Source: JAGVYF01 sp041650315 (lineage in GTDB: Archaea; Nanobdellota; Nanobdellia; Woesearchaeales; JAGVYF01). Taken from it: a stretch of 64,000 nt of DNA. Position numbers and translations under genes: made by a program. Positions 43,727-50,682 of this stretch are shown in pieces; within the stretch, counting starts at the first letter, position 1; each line of letters starts with the position of its first letter. The stretch lies in the NCBI GenBank assembly GCA_041650315.1, contig JBAZLJ010000001.1:434001-498000 (forward strand), read 5' to 3'. Below the pieces are notes generated by a model. The model saw only the letters and a program-made list of their open reading frames with translations, was not told where the DNA came from and made no database searches.

Positions 43727-44455
43727 TTAGAATAGCTTGTGTATGGCGTCTACAGAATATAATAGCATGGCTTGAGTCTGGCTTTTGCTTGGATTGAATG
43801 TCTCTTTCTTTACGTGGACTGAGCCTATTCTCACTTTGTTAATCAGATGTATCTGTTCAGTTAGTCCTGGGTCGAATTTAACTTGAAGTTCGCTCAATTT
43901 CGCTATTAGTTTGCCTAGGCCCATATCAGGGCATGTTTCGAGAATGTCTTTGTTTGTGATTTCGTAGTACTTTCTGTGGAGGCATGTTTCGAGTATTCTA
44001 CCACAAAGGATTGTTGCCGAACGATAGCAGCCGTTCTCTTGGCATCTTTTTGCTTCCTCTAGATCAGCAATCACTTCTGTTCTTATTTCGCCTGGAAGAT
44101 TCCTTAGATCATAGGTTTCTTTTTGCATTTCGGTTGTAGGGAGCGCAGTCTTAAGTTCTTTGACTATCTCCAGAAGCTCGCAATGATTGTACTTCTTCTT
44201 GTTGTTCAACAATGCATCAAGCAATCCTTTTATCTTGTTCAAGGAATGAAAATCCTGTAAGCTTTGGTCAAGTTCTGTATTAAGTTTTGCAAGCTCACTT
44301 AATGAGCTGTTCATCAGATTTTGGTAATGGGATTGCTTGTTTTTTTTGAAATCGTCTAGAACAATGTCTTTGTCCAGCTTTTCTCTCAGGATCGCATTTA
44401 TCACTTCAGACATATTGTCTGTGAGCATTGATATCTTACTTAGGCATTGTTCCAT
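43727..44455 (-). CDS. HEPN/DUF4145-like protein
   Basis: 242 residues, no membrane segments. The first 110 residues are helical/coiled-coil. The C-terminal half has the layout of DUF4145/HEPN proteins: a helix ENGCYRSATILCGRILETCL, a helix LGKLIAKLSEL and then HLINKVRIGSVHVKKE, where RIGSVH matches the HEPN catalytic consensus RX4H. HEPN domains are RNases or RNA-binding helpers in defence and RNA metabolism. The gene stands alone and is divergent from the histone gene at 44536. Role unknown. Confidence 0.55.
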   Translation of the reverse strand: MEQCLSKISMLTDNMSEVINAILREKLDKDIVLDDFKKNKQSHYQNLMNSSLSELAKLNTELDQSLQDFHSLNKIKGLLDALLNNKKKYNHCELLEIVKELKTALPTTEMQKETYDLRNLPGEIRTEVIADLEEAKRCQENGCYRSATILCGRILETCLHRKYYEITNKDILETCPDMGLGKLIAKLSELQVKFDPGLTEQIHLINKVRIGSVHVKKETFNPSKSQTQAMLLYSVDAIHKLF

Positions 44456-44535
44456 GGTTCATATGTTGGTCTGCGAGTTTAAATAATTATAGGCTAACAA
44501 AAACTTTAAATAGAAACACAACTGTTATAGGATAT

Positions 44536-44739
44536 ATGGTTGAAATTATTCCGTTGGCTGCAGCTGAACGTTTGCTGAAGAAAGCAGGCGCAGGAAGAGT
44601 GTCTGATGAAGCTAAAATCGAGTTCTCCAATCTTCTTGAGCAGATAGCTGTTGAAATTTCTTCTAAAGCTGTTGATATAGCTAAGAATTGCGGAAGGAAG
44701 ACTGTTGAAGGCGATGATTTCAAACTAGTCAAACGATAA
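44536..44739 (+). CDS. Archaeal histone
   Basis: 67 residues from ATG 44536, which lies 27 bp after the TATA-like box CTTTAAATAG (about 44504-44513). The sequence MVEIIPLAAAERLLKKAGAG starts the histone fold; a long central helix and the DNA-contact ending KTVEGDDFKLVKR follow. The RVSDEAK segment and RKT near the C-terminus are standard DNA-binding loops. It forms dimers that wrap DNA. The frame is open further upstream but without signals. Confidence 0.95.
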   Translation: MVEIIPLAAAERLLKKAGAGRVSDEAKIEFSNLLEQIAVEISSKAVDIAKNCGRKTVEGDDFKLVKR

Positions 44740-44770
44740 TCATAATCTAATCTTAACAATTGGTGATAGC

Positions 44771-45100
44771 ATGAGGATAACGATAGACACGAAAGAGGAT
44801 TCACCTGAGGATATCAGGAAAGCGATTGAGTTATTACATTCTTTGGCGAATAAATCTGGTTATCAGCAGAAGTCACGCAATATATTTGAGGATAGTTCTA
44901 GTTTCGGTCTTGGATCAAGTTCTGAGTCTAGCGTTTCAAGTTCTTCATCACCATCCCCAAGTTCTGCGCCAAGTTCAGGATTTTTTAATATGTTCGGCGA
45001 TTCTAGTCCGTCTACTCCTTCATCTCCTAGCACTACACAAACATTGTTAGTGTCTGAGCCAGAGAAGAAGTTGGAAAGACCTGAAATAATGACTTATTGA
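44771..45100 (+). CDS. Small protein with Ser/Pro-rich disordered tail
   Basis: 109 residues. The N-terminal 35 residues (MRITIDTKEDSPEDIRKAIE, then LLHSLANKSG) look like a compact conserved module often found near histone genes in archaea; the rest is Ser/Pro/Phe-rich and probably disordered, ending in charged residues. GGTG ribosome binding site. It starts 31 nt after the histone gene and may share its transcript. No known family name that I can confirm. Confidence 0.6.
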   Translation: MRITIDTKEDSPEDIRKAIELLHSLANKSGYQQKSRNIFEDSSSFGLGSSSESSVSSSSSPSPSSAPSSGFFNMFGDSSPSTPSSPSTTQTLLVSEPEKKLERPEIMTY

Positions 45101-45149
45101 GATTGAAGCTTAGACAACATTTAAATAATCGATTCTAATCTAATTATTC

Positions 45150-45527
45150 ATGAAAAAGGTTTATTTGTTATTGTTTGTTGTGATATTATTATTGGCATTA
45201 GTAATAGGTAAACGTATTGTAGATTCGCCTGCTCCTGTGCCTGAGGCATCACTTATTTATATTTTTGAGAAAAATTTTGAATCAGGCGTGTCAGATGCAT
45301 TATATTTGCGTGGTTCATTAGTAGGATATGAACCAAAATTCAATTATGATGAGATTTGTGTGACTTCTGACGGCTTGTTGATCTCTAAATATAACGATAA
45401 AGAGATAGCTGTACGTATAATCAAGGATATGAAAGCTGATTCCGATTTCTGCGTTGAACCAATTGATGGAAAAGTAAGATTCAAATTTACTGCAATTAAT
45501 AATTCAGTATATGTTTCAATACCTTGA
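45150..45527 (+). CDS. Membrane-anchored or secreted small protein
   Basis: 125 residues with a strong hydrophobic N-terminus (MKKVYLLLFVVILLLALVIG), then a beta-rich exterior with two Cys (EICVTSDG and DFCVEPIDG) that could form a disulphide. No family recognised. A TATA-like box (ATTTAAATAATC, about 45119-45130) is about 25 bp before the ATG, so it has its own leaderless transcript. Confidence 0.5.
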   Translation: MKKVYLLLFVVILLLALVIGKRIVDSPAPVPEASLIYIFEKNFESGVSDALYLRGSLVGYEPKFNYDEICVTSDGLLISKYNDKEIAVRIIKDMKADSDFCVEPIDGKVRFKFTAINNSVYVSIP

Positions 45528-45570
45528 TTCTATCATAAAATATATAAATTTGAAAGAAATTATCTTGAAC

Positions 45571-46041
45571 ATGAAAAGTCACATTAAATTTATCATATTC
45601 TCTTTGATTATCTTATCATTATCAGGATGCATTTCTCAGCCTAATACTTCAGATGCGCAGTTAAATGATGAGGAAATGGGGCCTATCTCTGCGGATATAG
45701 ATTCTATTCCATCTACTCCATCGGAGGCTAATTCTGAGCCAGTAGTTCCAGTTATTTCGGTAAAAGAGTTCACTATAATGGCAGATGAATATGAGTTCAA
45801 TCCGTCATCGATATCAGTAAATAAAGGGGATAATGTAAAAATTATTTTTGAATTTGTTCCTGAAAAGATATATTATGGCGGTTTAGATATCAAAAGTGAT
45901 TACTTTAATGTGATATATAGAAAATCGGATACTGAAATATCTAAAACTGTAGAGTTCATCGCGCAACAATCGTTTACTTATATTGGTTATTGGCCTTCTT
46001 CTGGAGTTAAAAAAGCCAGTGGGGCTGTGGAGGTCAAATGA
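45571..46041 (+). CDS. Cupredoxin-like lipoprotein without the usual copper ligands
   Basis: 156 residues from ATG 45571, about 27 bp after the TATA-like box ATATATAAATTTG. Lipobox LSLSGC follows a hydrophobic signal. The exterior EFTIMADEYEFNPSSISVNK then GDNVKIIFEF is the cupredoxin-fold entry seen in many archaeal and bacterial small blue-like proteins. However, the ligand region that would carry Cys, His and Met reads YIGYWPSSGVKKASGAVEV, and no ligand His is visible, so the fold is probably kept without type-1 copper. It is 0 nt from the next gene, a small membrane protein with His-containing helices. Confidence 0.65.
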   Translation: MKSHIKFIIFSLIILSLSGCISQPNTSDAQLNDEEMGPISADIDSIPSTPSEANSEPVVPVISVKEFTIMADEYEFNPSSISVNKGDNVKIIFEFVPEKIYYGGLDIKSDYFNVIYRKSDTEISKTVEFIAQQSFTYIGYWPSSGVKKASGAVEVK

Positions 46042-46287
46042 ATGCTTATTGATCCAGTTTTAGGTTTGAAAGTTCAATTTATATTGGGAATTTTAAATAT
46101 AATATTCCTTTTATTAGTTTCTTCATCATGCAGATGCATGGGTATGCACAAGTTCACAAAGAAATTGTTTAATTCAGAACGATATATACAATTTTATAAC
46201 TTGCATTGTTATTTCTGGTATGGTTTTTTTGTTTCGGTCGTATTGCACGCAATCCTAGGGATATATTTATTTGGGATACCCTTCTAA
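46042..46287 (+). CDS. Two-helix membrane protein with paired histidines
   Basis: 81 residues. Two hydrophobic helices (about 8-28 and 56-80); the second region YNLHCYFWYGFFVSVVLHAI has two His about 14 residues apart, a spacing compatible with haem or metal binding within a bilayer, as in b-type or ferric-reductase-like membrane proteins. A cluster SSSCRCMGMHK with two Cys and a His lies between the helices. Starts directly after the stop of the cupredoxin-like gene. Haem binding is inference only. Confidence 0.5.
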   Translation: MLIDPVLGLKVQFILGILNIIFLLLVSSSCRCMGMHKFTKKLFNSERYIQFYNLHCYFWYGFFVSVVLHAILGIYLFGIPF

Positions 46288-46333
46288 TCTTTCACCATCA
46301 AGTATTTAAATTACCAATTGTATTCTAGAGAAT

Positions 46334-46753
46334 ATGAAAGCTGCGAAGTACAAGTATCTCAAAGGAATAACTTCTGACGTTATGTTTGAAGCTTATGGCA
46401 AGACTCCTAAAGAGCTGCTGGAGAATGCAGCGGAAGCTATGTTTGAGACAATATGCAAGAAAGGTAAGATTAGTACTAAAAAGATGATTATTGTTAAAGT
46501 GCAAGGCAAAGATCTTAAGGATTTGTTGTTCAACTGGCTGCAGCAGCTTATCGCGCAAGTGGATATTCAAGAGATGTTCTTTTCGAAGTTCGATATAAAG
46601 AAGATAAGCGAGACTTCGCTTGAAGCTGAAGTATCTGGCGAATCTATTTCTCCTGCGAAAGGAGGCACTCTTGTCAAAGCATTGAGCTATCATGATTTTG
46701 GTATTAAGAAAGATAAATCAGGATATGTCGCAACTGTTACTATGGATATTTGA
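46334..46753 (+). CDS. Archease (RtcB ligase cofactor)
   Basis: 139 residues with the archease ending VKALSYHDFGIKKDKSGYVATVTMDI in separate conserved pieces (KALSYHDF; TMDI). The N-terminal family motif HTAD is ITSD here, keeping the acidic metal ligand. Archease activates the tRNA ligase RtcB by aiding guanylylation, needed for splicing of intron-containing tRNAs such as the two tRNA-Pro genes in this window. Leaderless: TATA GTATTTAAATTACC about 27 bp before ATG 46334. Confidence 0.9.
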   Translation: MKAAKYKYLKGITSDVMFEAYGKTPKELLENAAEAMFETICKKGKISTKKMIIVKVQGKDLKDLLFNWLQQLIAQVDIQEMFFSKFDIKKISETSLEAEVSGESISPAKGGTLVKALSYHDFGIKKDKSGYVATVTMDI

Positions 46754-46808
46754 TTTTAACTCATTCTGTTAGCTTATCGATGATAAATGAATAAAAATGA
46801 AGAAAAAG

Positions 46809-46824
46809 TGCGGTATAAACCGCA
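46809..46824. terminator. Hairpin between convergent archease and membrane-protein genes
   Basis: TGCGGT-ATAA-ACCGCA is a perfect 6-bp stem between the archease stop (46753) and the stop of the minus-strand gene at 46833. No long T-run follows on either strand, so termination activity is uncertain; a role in 3' end protection is equally possible. Confidence 0.4.
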
Positions 46825-46832
46825 GAATAAAT

Positions 46833-47528
46833 TTAGTTGATCATTACTACTGAAGTAACCGCTTTAAGCAATTTTTCTGTTGTTTGATCGAACAATTGCA
46901 CAGTTACTGTTTTTCCAGTGGTCAAATCTGAGAAGCTTGCTCCTAGAATACTAATTCTTGCTTCTTTCTTTTTTCCGGATTCCAATGGATCAATTGATGT
47001 TTCAAGAGCTTTCTCTTTAGTTCTCAAAGTCTGATCATCAGCATCGTCATAGGCGAATACTTTGATCATTGGATAGAAATCAGTATCTTTCTGGTTGTCT
47101 ATTTCGTAATCCACTGATGTAATTTTGCCCCATGTGCCTTTGTTTTCGGTATTTATTCTTAGAATCCTTAAGCCCATCAATCCAGATAATACTGGTTTAG
47201 TAGGTTCAACGACTACTGGTTCTTCTACAACAGGTGTTTCTACAGCTTTAACTTCTTCAACTGGTACTTCTACCTTTGGAGTTTCAGCGACTACGCTGCC
47301 TGAAAAGCTGTTGAATATGCCGGAAATGCCGTCATAGATTCCAGTTCCTAATGATGAAGCGCCATCTGTCAATCCTGCGCTCAATGGCTGGTAGAATGCG
47401 AAAACGCCTAGAATAAGGATAACACTTATCCAGAACATCCTTTCGGTTATCTGGGGTTTAGGGATTTTAATGACTAAGTATTCCCTTTTTTGTTGTTGGG
47501 TTTGATTTAATATTGTAGACTCGTCCAT
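46833..47528 (-). CDS. Single-pass membrane protein with external beta-sandwich
   Basis: 231 residues. Cytoplasmic N-terminus of about 30 residues, one helix (about 32-48, MFWISVILILGVFAFYQP), a Gly/Ser/Val/Pro/Glu-rich stalk (about 70-115), and a C-terminal beta-rich domain (about 118-230: LRILRINTENKGTWGKITSV, YPMIKVFAYDD, LESGKKKEARISIL) similar to Ig-like FxLYD/NEW3 modules. Envelope protein of unknown role. Divergent from the gene at 47673. Confidence 0.55.
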   Translation of the reverse strand: MDESTILNQTQQQKREYLVIKIPKPQITERMFWISVILILGVFAFYQPLSAGLTDGASSLGTGIYDGISGIFNSFSGSVVAETPKVEVPVEEVKAVETPVVEEPVVVEPTKPVLSGLMGLRILRINTENKGTWGKITSVDYEIDNQKDTDFYPMIKVFAYDDADDQTLRTKEKALETSIDPLESGKKKEARISILGASFSDLTTGKTVTVQLFDQTTEKLLKAVTSVVMIN

Positions 47529-47672
47529 TATTTCATCCTCGCTTAGTTTAAATTTATATAAATAAGATATTGGATTTTATGCTTTGGTTATATATATAGT
47601 TTTCTATAACGTAAGGTTTAAATATAATGAAATCAAATCAATATTTGGTGATAGAAAATTACAGATACATTC

Positions 47673-48404
47673 ATGCAAAATGATGGGCCGAGCAAGCTCA
47701 AGATAAATTCTATACTTATTTTGTGTGTGATGGCAGTAATTTTATTGTTCTTCGGAGTATTCGGAAGCAATGCTTCATCTTTTTTGACAGGGAATGTGAT
47801 AGGTACTTCTGTCGAGTCCACAGATGCTGTGGAAGAAGCATTAAATGAAGCGATTATCATTCCTGAAAAAGCGATAAGTTCTTTGAATGAAGAAGGAAAA
47901 TATGCATTGATTCTGAACGTACTTAAGTTAAAGAGTTTGGATAATAAAATAACAAAATTGCAGTTTGCAGATAAAGTCAGTAAAATTGCAGATTCTATTG
48001 ACGCTTTAGGCGATAAAGAAGTCATTGCGCAATGGGAATCTATGATTCCTTGCTTGGAATCTGGCTGCGGAGAAGAATATTACAAATTAGTCACACTTAT
48101 AACAAATAATGCAATGATTGTTCAATCTGAACAAAGTTTTGTTAAAAGTCTTTTTTCAAGCGTTTCTAAATATTCTTATGTGCCTGAATTATTGAAAAGC
48201 GTGATTGCGCTCGAGAAAGCTTCAGATAATGGCAATCTTGTTGAGTTATCTAGAGCGACTACATTAGTTAATACTCATATGTCTAAAGTTGATTCTGTTA
48301 TTGTGCAGGATCTATGGAATGAATTGATCGCATGCGATTTCAAATGCTTCTTATATGACAATCTTTTGACTGAGATAGTCAAATATAGATTAGAACAATT
48401 CTAG
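47673..48404 (+). CDS. Membrane-anchored extracellular helical protein with TGNV motif
   Basis: 243 residues. A single N-terminal membrane helix (about 11-31) is followed by SFLTGNVIGTSV and a mostly helical extracellular domain with two Cys pairs (CLESGC and CDFKC). The TGxxV segment just after the helix recurs in the giant adhesin (SITGYAV), suggesting a common export or anchoring context. No family recognised. It ends 21 bp before hairpin element D. Confidence 0.5.
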   Translation: MQNDGPSKLKINSILILCVMAVILLFFGVFGSNASSFLTGNVIGTSVESTDAVEEALNEAIIIPEKAISSLNEEGKYALILNVLKLKSLDNKITKLQFADKVSKIADSIDALGDKEVIAQWESMIPCLESGCGEEYYKLVTLITNNAMIVQSEQSFVKSLFSSVSKYSYVPELLKSVIALEKASDNGNLVELSRATTLVNTHMSKVDSVIVQDLWNELIACDFKCFLYDNLLTEIVKYRLEQF

Positions 48405-48425
48405 ATTTTTATTCTTTTTTAGTTA

Positions 48426-48576
48426 GGCTCTGTAGAAAATCTCGTTTCACTCGCCACCAACAGCAAAATTTTCGAATTTATAATCTGATTGTGCTATCTC
48501 GCCATAATCTTCGCTAACGCACTTGATAATTAGAAATCTAAAATTTTGGAAAGTTGGTGGGCTTTTCTACAGAGCT
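48426..48576 (+). repeat. Hairpin element D (family 2)
   Basis: 151 bp between convergent genes. Outer stem GCTCTGTAGAAAA 48427-48439 / TTTTCTACAGAGC 48563-48575; 14-nt spacer TCTCGTTTCACTCG versus 2 nt on the 3' side; stem 1 CCACCAAC 48454-48461 / GTTGGTGG 48553-48560; stem 2 AAAATTTT 48465-48472 / 48540-48547; 18- and 17-nt internal-loop strands; stem 3 GTGC 48491-48494 / GCAC 48519-48522. Homologous to element E over the full length, with three compensated stem changes. Flanks TTTTAGTTA / CCTTAGTCA may be a decayed 9-bp duplication (6 of 9). Confidence 0.75.
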
Positions 48577-48578
48577 CC

Positions 48579-48887
48579 TTAGTCAGTGAGGCTTATTAGA
48601 TGCAATAGATGCGAACTGCCACAATAAAAATAATAATTATGGATTGGTTTGCCGAGATATTTCCTTACTTTCTTCAATTGCTGTCTTGCTTTATAGAAAC
48701 GATATGAACATTTGACTTCAAAGACATCTATTCTTCCATCCTTTTCAGCAACGAGGTCTATCTCTCCTATCACTTTTTTTCTGTCACGCAGATCTATGTG
48801 CGTGCTGATATTATTATAATTAGGCGCTATGAGAGAAATTAGCTCTTCCACATATTGGTCGTGCTTTAGGAGTTTGCCTTTAACCAC
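48579..48887 (-). CDS. PD-(D/E)XK nuclease-like protein
   Basis: 102 residues starting at GTG 48887 (TATA near 48905-48917). GEIDLVAEKDGRIDVFEVKC is the PD-(D/E)XK core (Glu/Asp, then E-V-K), like the UPF0102/YraN and Holliday-junction-resolvase-like families. An upstream helix with Glu (YVEELISLI) fits the fold. It may act in DNA repair or recombination; the substrate is unknown. Short for the family, but all catalytic positions are present. Element D ends 2 bp from its stop codon. Confidence 0.65.
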   Translation of the reverse strand: MVKGKLLKHDQYVEELISLIAPNYNNISTHIDLRDRKKVIGEIDLVAEKDGRIDVFEVKCSYRFYKARQQLKKVRKYLGKPIHNYYFYCGSSHLLHLISLTD

Positions 48888-48953
48888 CTAGAATATTATT
48901 GTTTAGGAAATTTATAAACCTTGTCTGGGATTAGGACTGCATACATGACATAC

Positions 48954-50363
48954 TTATGCGACTTTTTTATCGAGAAGCACTTGCAATGCTATATACATCG
49001 GAGCTACTATCATTGTCAAAGATAATCCTAGAATTAAGAATAAAAATTTCAATCCATTTGTTTGTGCGATATACGAACCTAATGGTATAAGGATTATGTA
49101 TGGCAGAGTTATGAGGAATGAGAATACATTGTAATATTTTTCTCTGTCTTCATGGTTCAATGCATGCGTGACTAATAGGCCAATGGATAATCCAACTATC
49201 GCAGAACCTATCACGCCAGTGATTGTCGCCATTGAAATAGATAATAGATTTGGGCTGAAATAGTAAGTTAACGGCTGTATGGCAATCATCAGTGTGCCGA
49301 GCACCAATAGCGGAAGATTACCGTATTTCTTTGATAATAATCTTGAAATTGTAGTAGACATCATAGCGGATAGTATGGACAATATGAATATCATCGCAAT
49401 GTTCATGTACCCGCCGAAACCTATGTACTTGAACATTTTGAAGATGAACAATCCGTAATAGATGTTGCCTAATGTCTGCACGATACCAGTCATAACTCCT
49501 GCAATCAATGCAATCAATATTATCTTGTTCTTGAACAATATGTCCATATGCTGGTAAGTTCTTGTAAGGTGTTCTTTTATGACGAACCAGAGCGATGCTT
49601 TAATCTCGAACTTATCTTCCTTAAGCAATCTTGTCAGAAATATGGTGGATATCAAGAACCATATTGCCGCTATGCTAATCAGCAGGAAGTAGCCAGGGAA
49701 TGCGAAGGGGCCTAGCTGCAGTAATTGGCCATTTATCGGATATCTGTCTAGGATATAACTGGCGAACATCAATGAAGCGCCTATCACTATTATTCCTTCT
49801 TGAGGGATATTTTTCAGAAGCGGTAGTTTCCTTATATCATTGGAATAGGATTTTGCGTAGATCTGGCCCAGGAAGGTGGATGCCAGACCCATGATTATCA
49901 GAAGCATACCGACAAGATATATAGATTCTGTGAATATGGTAATAGCCACTGCAAGGCATGATACACTTAATAATGCGCCTGATACTATCATAGTTGTTTT
50001 ATTCGGGTTTCTTATTCTGAGATATTCATTGAAGAATATTGTGCTTATGATGCTTGCAAGGTCTTTCATACCATGGAATAATCCTATCATGAAGTATGAT
50101 GCGCCTATCTGGGAGAATAGCACGTTTATGTATTGCTGGCTGATGAATCCTGATCCCATCCTGTCAAATGTCTCTTTAACAACATAATCACGTATCGATG
50201 CTTTTGGCTCTTCAGGTTTCTCTTTTTTGGTCAATACTATTGGTTTTGGAATATCTAACTTAGGCAGTTCTTTATGCTTTTCAGGTTCAATAATAATCTT
50301 ACTCTTAGAACTATCTCTATCCTCTTTTTTGGCGACTACTTCGCCTAACGTTACTATACCCAT
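48954..50363 (-). CDS. Major facilitator superfamily transporter
   Basis: 469 residues with about 12 transmembrane helices after a 60-residue charged cytoplasmic N-terminus rich in Lys, Glu and Pro. The helices FISQQYINVLFSQIGASYFM and IGLFHGMKDLASIISTIFF, with a loop of basic residues between helices 2-3 (YLRIRNPNK) and a pseudo-repeat after residue 260, fit the MFS fold. Substrate cannot be predicted. Single gene with TATA-like sequences upstream (about 50385-50392), divergent from the PQQ-type gene, with partial element G and element E between. Confidence 0.75.
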   Translation of the reverse strand: MGIVTLGEVVAKKEDRDSSKSKIIIEPEKHKELPKLDIPKPIVLTKKEKPEEPKASIRDYVVKETFDRMGSGFISQQYINVLFSQIGASYFMIGLFHGMKDLASIISTIFFNEYLRIRNPNKTTMIVSGALLSVSCLAVAITIFTESIYLVGMLLIIMGLASTFLGQIYAKSYSNDIRKLPLLKNIPQEGIIVIGASLMFASYILDRYPINGQLLQLGPFAFPGYFLLISIAAIWFLISTIFLTRLLKEDKFEIKASLWFVIKEHLTRTYQHMDILFKNKIILIALIAGVMTGIVQTLGNIYYGLFIFKMFKYIGFGGYMNIAMIFILSILSAMMSTTISRLLSKKYGNLPLLVLGTLMIAIQPLTYYFSPNLLSISMATITGVIGSAIVGLSIGLLVTHALNHEDREKYYNVFSFLITLPYIILIPLGSYIAQTNGLKFLFLILGLSLTMIVAPMYIALQVLLDKKVA

Positions 50364-50417
50364 TACATAATATCATTAGAAAGAATATATTTAAATGTTA
50401 TTATTCCGATTCAAAAT

Positions 50418-50451
50418 GTATTTTGTAATAAAATTCATAATTGTTGCAGAC
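50418..50451 (+). repeat. Partial 3' half of a family-1 hairpin element (G)
   Basis: The stretch ending AATAAAATTCATAATTG and then GTTGCAGAC (50443-50451) matches the 3' half of element F (AATAAAATCTACTTTTG, then GTTGCAGAC), position for position with few differences. No 5' partner GTCTGCAAC exists upstream, so this is a truncated copy. The gap 50364-50682, the only one over 300 bases without a gene, holds this remnant, element E and the promoters of the two divergent genes. Confidence 0.45.
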
Positions 50452-50484
50452 TTAGTAGTAATAGTAGCACTATCATATCAAAAC

Positions 50485-50636
50485 GGCTTTGTAGAAAATC
50501 TTGTTTCACTCGTCACCAACAGCAAAATGTTGCTATTTCAGAGGTGATTGTGCTATATCGCCGTAGGCTTCTATAACGCACTTGATATTAGAATTGAGAA
50601 CATTTTGATATAGTTGGTGAACTTTTCTACAAAGCT
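50485..50636 (+). repeat. Hairpin element E (family 2) with exact 9-bp target duplication
   Basis: 152 bp. Outer stem GCTTTGTAGAAAA 50486-50498 / TTTTCTACAAAGC 50623-50635; spacer TCTTGTTTCACTCG; stem 1 TCACCAAC 50513-50520 / GTTGGTGA 50613-50620; stem 2 AAAATGTT 50524-50531 / AACATTTT 50599-50606; 18- and 17-nt internal loops; stem 3 GTGC 50550-50553 / GCAC 50578-50581. TATCAAAAC is repeated exactly at 50476-50484 and 50637-50645. The terminal GGCTTTGTAGAAAA resembles ends of IS903-group IS5 elements, which also make 9-bp duplications. No transposase inside. Confidence 0.8.
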
Positions 50637-50682
50637 TATCAAAACCAAAAGTTTATAAATAATATATTATATAAAATATAGT

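Noticed and set aside
44428..44535. 36-codon upstream extension of the histone
   Set aside because: The extension would include the TATA box and overlaps the divergent gene; the ATG at 44536 is at leaderless spacing and gives the standard 67-residue histone.
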